Shown piece after piece: positions 60,741-64,000 of a DNA stretch of 64,000 nt (position 1 is its first letter; every line of letters starts with the position of its first letter). The notes beneath the pieces were generated by a model. That model searched no databases, was not told the DNA's origin, and saw nothing but the letters and a program-made list of their open reading frames with translations. A program made the translations under genes and the position numbers. The stretch spans positions 186,001-250,000 of the forward strand of contig JALEFZ010000088.1 of assembly GCA_022760475.1 (NCBI GenBank), read 5' to 3'. Source of the stretch: Bacteroidia bacterium. Lineage in GTDB: Bacteria > Bacteroidota > Bacteroidia > J057.

Positions 60741-61870
60741 TAAACCCTACGCAGACATTGATATTTATTGGTGAGGAAGTAAAAAAATTGATCCCTCTTT
60801 TCAAGGATGAATTTCAGTGTTTCTATAGCCAAGACCATGATGAGGTACTGGAAAAACTCAGTACCTGGGGAACTGATGATGAAAAGCACTTAGGCATCAT
60901 CACCCATCCTTTCGATTTGGACCTGGATGAATGGAAAACCATTGAGCCATATGTCTGTAATCAGAAGAACATTAAAATGATTCTCTTGATCGAAAGTTCA
61001 TTGAGGAAAGATGCCAAAGAACTCAGAGAGATTTACAAATGTGCTGATTTTGTATTGGCTAATGATGATAAACTGTACTTGAGTGTTTCTATCAAGGAAA
61101 AACTTGCCGGGCGGATTGATCCCCATGAGTACTTTAAGTCAGGTAGAAAGATCCATCCAATCAAAAGAGCTTTTGACATCCTCGTTGCGGGAACAGCCCT
61201 CCTACTTCTATCGCCCTTCTTATTAATCATCGCCCTTTTGATCAAGCTGGAATCCAAGGGACCTATTTTCTACATCTCCAAGAGAATTGGAATGAACTAT
61301 CAGGTCTTTGATTTCTACAAACTCAGGTCCATGCGTGTGAACGCAGACAAAATGCTGGATCAACTGAAAGATCAAAATTCTTATGCCAAAGAAGAAGAGA
61401 AACTTGAGGCCCACATGGAAGACTTTTTCAATGGAGTCGATCTGATAGGTGATCAAGGCATTGTAGATGAAGGAGGGTATGAGTTTGTTCAGGAAAACTC
61501 CGAGTCATCCTTCGTCAAAGTTGTTGATGATCCAAGGATAACCAGAGTAGGGAAGTTCATCCGCAATACAAGTGTAGACGAGCTGCCACAACTTCTCAAT
61601 GTACTGAAGGGAGACATGTCGCTGGTCGGAAACCGCCCCCTTCCCCTTTATGAAGCCGAAAAACTTACTTCCGACCAATGGGTCGAAAGGTTCATGGCGC
61701 CAGCTGGAATTACAGGCCTCTGGCAAGTTACTGAGAGAGGAAAGTCCGGCGTTTCTGAAGAAGGAAGGATGAAACTTGACATTACCTATGCAAGAAATTA
61801 CTCCCTTTGGATGGACCTGAAGATCATTTTTATGACCCTGCCCGCAATGTTCCAGCATGAAAATGTCTAA
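60719..61870 (+). CDS. Initiating sugar-phosphate transferase with pseudo-receiver domain
   Basis: The 383-residue protein has two parts. Residues about 10-135 look like a receiver fold (TLIFIGEEVKKLIPLFKDEF, KHLGIITHPFDLDLDEWKTI, KMILLIESSLRKDAKELRE) but the acceptor Asp position is not conserved and the acidic pair is missing. Residues about 140-383 are a bacterial sugar transferase (PF02397): HPIKRAFDILVAGTALLLLSP with its membrane hairpin, GPIFYISKRIGMNYQVFDFYKLRSM, DPRITRVGKFIRNTSVDELPQLLNVLKGDMSLVGNRP and the late PAGITGLWQV. A roughly 60-residue acidic insert sits between KLRSM and DPRIT. The enzyme transfers a sugar phosphate to undecaprenyl phosphate, the first step of the pathway. 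Confidence 0.9.
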   Translation: MDAAKKLINPTQTLIFIGEEVKKLIPLFKDEFQCFYSQDHDEVLEKLSTWGTDDEKHLGIITHPFDLDLDEWKTIEPYVCNQKNIKMILLIESSLRKDAKELREIYKCADFVLANDDKLYLSVSIKEKLAGRIDPHEYFKSGRKIHPIKRAFDILVAGTALLLLSPFLLIIALLIKLESKGPIFYISKRIGMNYQVFDFYKLRSMRVNADKMLDQLKDQNSYAKEEEKLEAHMEDFFNGVDLIGDQGIVDEGGYEFVQENSESSFVKVVDDPRITRVGKFIRNTSVDELPQLLNVLKGDMSLVGNRPLPLYEAEKLTSDQWVERFMAPAGITGLWQVTERGKSGVSEEGRMKLDITYARNYSLWMDLKIIFMTLPAMFQHENV

Positions 61871-61936
61871 ATGGCCATAATCTAAGCTGTGTAATAACTG
61901 CTTTTACATGGGTTTATTTATTTCATTCAGTAAATT

Positions 61937-61944
61937 TATTTTTG
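61937..61944 (+). promoter_or_regulatory. Candidate Bacteroidetes -7 element
   Basis: TATTTTTG fits TAnnTTTG and lies 70 bases before the ATG of the TolC-like protein. A -33 TTTG box at the usual distance is not clear. It may drive an internal transcript for the export genes. Confidence 0.3.
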
Positions 61945-62013
61945 GGTATAATAATTTAAATGGAAATAACGGATCGTCATATTATTTCATTTAATCTGTC
62001 AAAAATAACTCGG

Positions 62014-62796
62014 ATGAAGGATGGATGGAGAGTTTGGGTATTATGCTTTTTGATGGGACTGTCTACCTCATTTTCCCTGGGTCAAGACATGGCAGTGGAC
62101 AGCACTACGCTTGATAGCATGGCAGTAGACTCAGGAGTCCAAAGGATTGTATATGTCTCCGACATGAGTTTTGGCAAATTGGCACCTTTGGAGGTCTTGA
62201 TAGACCGGGCAATCGAGCACGCAGCCAGCTTGAATTTTCAGAATGAAATCCTTAGCGAACAGCGAATCAAATACAGAATTGAGCGTCGTCAATGGGCACA
62301 GTTTCTCAGCCTACAGGCTCAGACATCCTATGGAACTGGCTCTGGTCTGACAGCCATTGACAATGGTACTGTGGTAGCCTCAAGGGTAACGAACCAAACC
62401 AATTTGCTTTACAATGGAGGGGTGGCCTTGAAAATCAATCCTGAATACTGGCTTAACAGGAAGGATAACCTCAGGGTCCTGGAAGCTCAAATGGCTCAGA
62501 CCAAGGCAACCAAACAAATGCTGATTCAACAGATCCGGGAGATTGTGGTGGAGCGCTATCAAGCTGTTATCAATAGCAATCGACTCGTCAGGCTACATGC
62601 CCATGCACTGGAGAACAGCAGGATCGAACATGAGACTACCAAGTTATTTTACGAGAGAGGAGACATCACCATTTCTGAATTTGATGCTTCTCTCAGGTAT
62701 TTGTCTGCAAATGAAGCCAAATATGAAAAGGCCAGGGGGGAGTATCACATGGCTTACAGGCTATTAAAAGAAATATGTGGAGGTAACCTGAACTAG
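62014..62796 (+). CDS. Short TolC-like outer-membrane protein
   Basis: From ATG 62014 the product has 260 residues, with a signal peptide (RVWVLCFLMGLSTSFSLGQ). The mature part has one outer-membrane-efflux unit: a helical stretch (LEVLIDRAIEHAASLNFQNEIL), barrel strands (LSLQAQTSYGTGSGL, QTNLLYNGGVALKINP), and a long coiled coil (NLRVLEAQMAQTKATKQML, ALENSRIEHETTKLFYERGDITISEFDASLRYLS). Full TolC proteins have two such units and about 430-480 residues, so this is about half size. It precedes the Wzc-like gene by 6 bases and may serve as the outer-membrane part of export; no Wza gene is seen in the window. Confidence 0.75.
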   Translation: MKDGWRVWVLCFLMGLSTSFSLGQDMAVDSTTLDSMAVDSGVQRIVYVSDMSFGKLAPLEVLIDRAIEHAASLNFQNEILSEQRIKYRIERRQWAQFLSLQAQTSYGTGSGLTAIDNGTVVASRVTNQTNLLYNGGVALKINPEYWLNRKDNLRVLEAQMAQTKATKQMLIQQIREIVVERYQAVINSNRLVRLHAHALENSRIEHETTKLFYERGDITISEFDASLRYLSANEAKYEKARGEYHMAYRLLKEICGGNLN

Positions 62797-62802
62797 TTTC
62801 TC

Positions 62803-64000
62803 ATGAAAATCGCTGAAGTAATCCGTCTTATTGGGAAGAATTTTCCTTGGATCGCGTTTTGTGCGATCCTGTTGGCAGCTTTGGTGTTTAAGTTGACCGA
62901 AAATGATAAGCCTGCCTATTCTTCTTCTACGCTCATAAATACAGGTTTTATTTCAGGCTATAGTCCGGAAAGGAATGCAGGAGGGAAAACCGACCAGGTA
63001 TATACCAATGCTGAAATAGAAAACCTCCTGAAACTGGCTGAAGCCTACGAAACCAAGCAGGAGATTGGTGTTCGCTTACTGGCAGAAATCTGCGTCAAGG
63101 GAGGAAAGGATAAAAAATTGATCAAGGAAAGAGGTTTAGATGAAATCAGGGAAGCACTGGGGCAGGATTTGATGGAGGAATTGACAGACATTACCTCCTA
63201 CCAAAAGACCCTTCAAAACTTGAAGAGGTACCGCGATAATGGAGAACGAAACAAGCTATACGAACTCCTTTATTCGTCAAATGACCTCGTAGGCGTCAAG
63301 CACCTCAAAGACCTGAAGGTAGAGCGCCAAGGACGAAGCGATGTTATCTCTGCCAAATATGCAACTTCCGATCCCGGAATATGCCAGCGGACATTGGAAA
63401 TTTTCATAGATATACTTTCCGAGAAACATCAAGACAACAAATACAGACAATCATCAGGGGTAGTGGATTACTTCCGGCAGGTAACAGATAATTCAGCCCT
63501 CCAACTTGAGCGAGCTGAATTGAAACTCAAGAACTTCCGGGAATCCAATAATGTCATCAACTACTACGAACAGACCCGATTCATTGCGCATAAGCGTGAG
63601 GACATCAAAGAAAAATACGATGAAGAACGTATGATTTTGGCTGCTGCTGATTCTGTCGTCAGGGCCTTGGAAGATGAAATGAGTGCCCGGATAGATCTGG
63701 GAACCCTGAATCAAAACATTGGTATCCTTAGGGATTCTTTATCGTTGTTGTCAGAGCAAATGGCTGTATATCAGCTCAGTGGATTGGATTCAGCTCAATC
63801 TCAAGCAGACTACTTGAGGGTAGAAGAATCCTATAACCGGCTGCGAAAGTCTGTATCCAAATACAATTTTGAGGTGGCGAGCATCCAAAGCACTCCTAAA
63901 GGGGCAGAATTGGAGAAAATCATAGAAAAGTGGTTGATGAACATCATCACCATGGAGGAAACCCGAGCAAAAATCAGGATTGTGAAGGAGAGGATGGAAT
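62803..64000 (+). CDS. Wzc/Wzz-like chain-length determinant, 5' part
   Basis: The gene starts at ATG 62803 and runs off the window end after 399 codons. It begins with an N-terminal transmembrane helix (FPWIAFCAILLAALVFKL, about 14-31), followed by YSSSTLINTGFISGYS, the Wzz-type entry motif region. A long periplasmic coiled coil then follows (for example LELERAELKLKNFRESNNV and SLSLLSEQMAVYQLSG). This is the polysaccharide co-polymerase architecture that sets chain length. Whether a C-terminal tyrosine kinase domain follows cannot be seen. Its position after the TolC-like gene suggests that the two form the export path. Confidence 0.85.
   Translation, partial: MKIAEVIRLIGKNFPWIAFCAILLAALVFKLTENDKPAYSSSTLINTGFISGYSPERNAGGKTDQVYTNAEIENLLKLAEAYETKQEIGVRLLAEICVKGGKDKKLIKERGLDEIREALGQDLMEELTDITSYQKTLQNLKRYRDNGERNKLYELLYSSNDLVGVKHLKDLKVERQGRSDVISAKYATSDPGICQRTLEIFIDILSEKHQDNKYRQSSGVVDYFRQVTDNSALQLERAELKLKNFRESNNVINYYEQTRFIAHKREDIKEKYDEERMILAAADSVVRALEDEMSARIDLGTLNQNIGILRDSLSLLSEQMAVYQLSGLDSAQSQADYLRVEESYNRLRKSVSKYNFEVASIQSTPKGAELEKIIEKWLMNIITMEETRAKIRIVKERME

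Overview
The window is a dense bacterial chromosome segment. I read it as a Bacteroidetes genome, probably of the Cytophagales type. The main reasons are a full-length sprA (type IX secretion outer-membrane translocon) directly after ruvA, PorT-like and LRR secreted proteins, candidate TAnnTTTG -7 promoter elements, genes with little or no Shine-Dalgarno sequence, and several families typical of that phylum (a DUF2805/TIGR03643 protein, a small CGNPRK protein, a half-size TolC-like protein in a polysaccharide locus). I saw no tRNA, rRNA, CRISPR array, insertion sequence or prophage.

Layout. 1-9.3 kb: the 3' end of katG, small genes, lhgO, pheS with an LRR protein, a DUF2805 protein, ilvA behind what reads as a complete leader-peptide attenuator (5491-5637), a YciO/Sua5-family gene, an outer-membrane barrel and ruvA. 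9.5-17 kb: sprA. 17-25.9 kb: an unknown protein, a beta-lactamase-fold hydrolase with a GH3-like N-terminal remnant, a three-gene roadblock / Ras-like GTPase / PAS signalling set overlapping into lpxK, a beta-propeller phytase and a MATE transporter. 26-31.4 kb: a Tat-type class V aminotransferase and a reverse operon adk-obgE-(Lys/Pro-repeat protein)-M16 peptidase. 31.8-36.4 kb: an unknown secreted protein, an AT-rich trio (AraC regulator, secreted protein, lipoprotein hydrolase) and an ECF sigma / anti-sigma pair. 37-42.4 kb: a 1548-residue membrane-anchored TPR protein and a gene-poor gap. 42.5-53 kb: an AAA+ ATPase, a small DUF3052-like protein, a flavin oxidoreductase with its polytopic partner, a LytTR regulator, a glycosidase-like lipoprotein and a small lipoprotein/coiled-coil pair.

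53.3-64 kb is one long exopolysaccharide or O-antigen locus on the + strand: polymerase/ligase, three family 2 glycosyltransferases, a hexapeptide acyltransferase, a 46-residue membrane protein, a Wzx flippase, a CheY-like receiver, an initiating sugar-phosphate transferase with a receiver-like N-terminus, a short TolC-like protein and a Wzc-like chain-length protein cut by the window end. Most of these genes overlap or lie within a few bases, so I infer one transcriptional unit with possible phosphorelay input at the initiating step.

The most notable items are the ilvA attenuator, the roadblock-GTPase-PAS module, the receiver/pseudo-receiver pair at the start of polysaccharide synthesis, the CHAT-like/TolB-like/TPR giant protein, and the 46-residue membrane protein.
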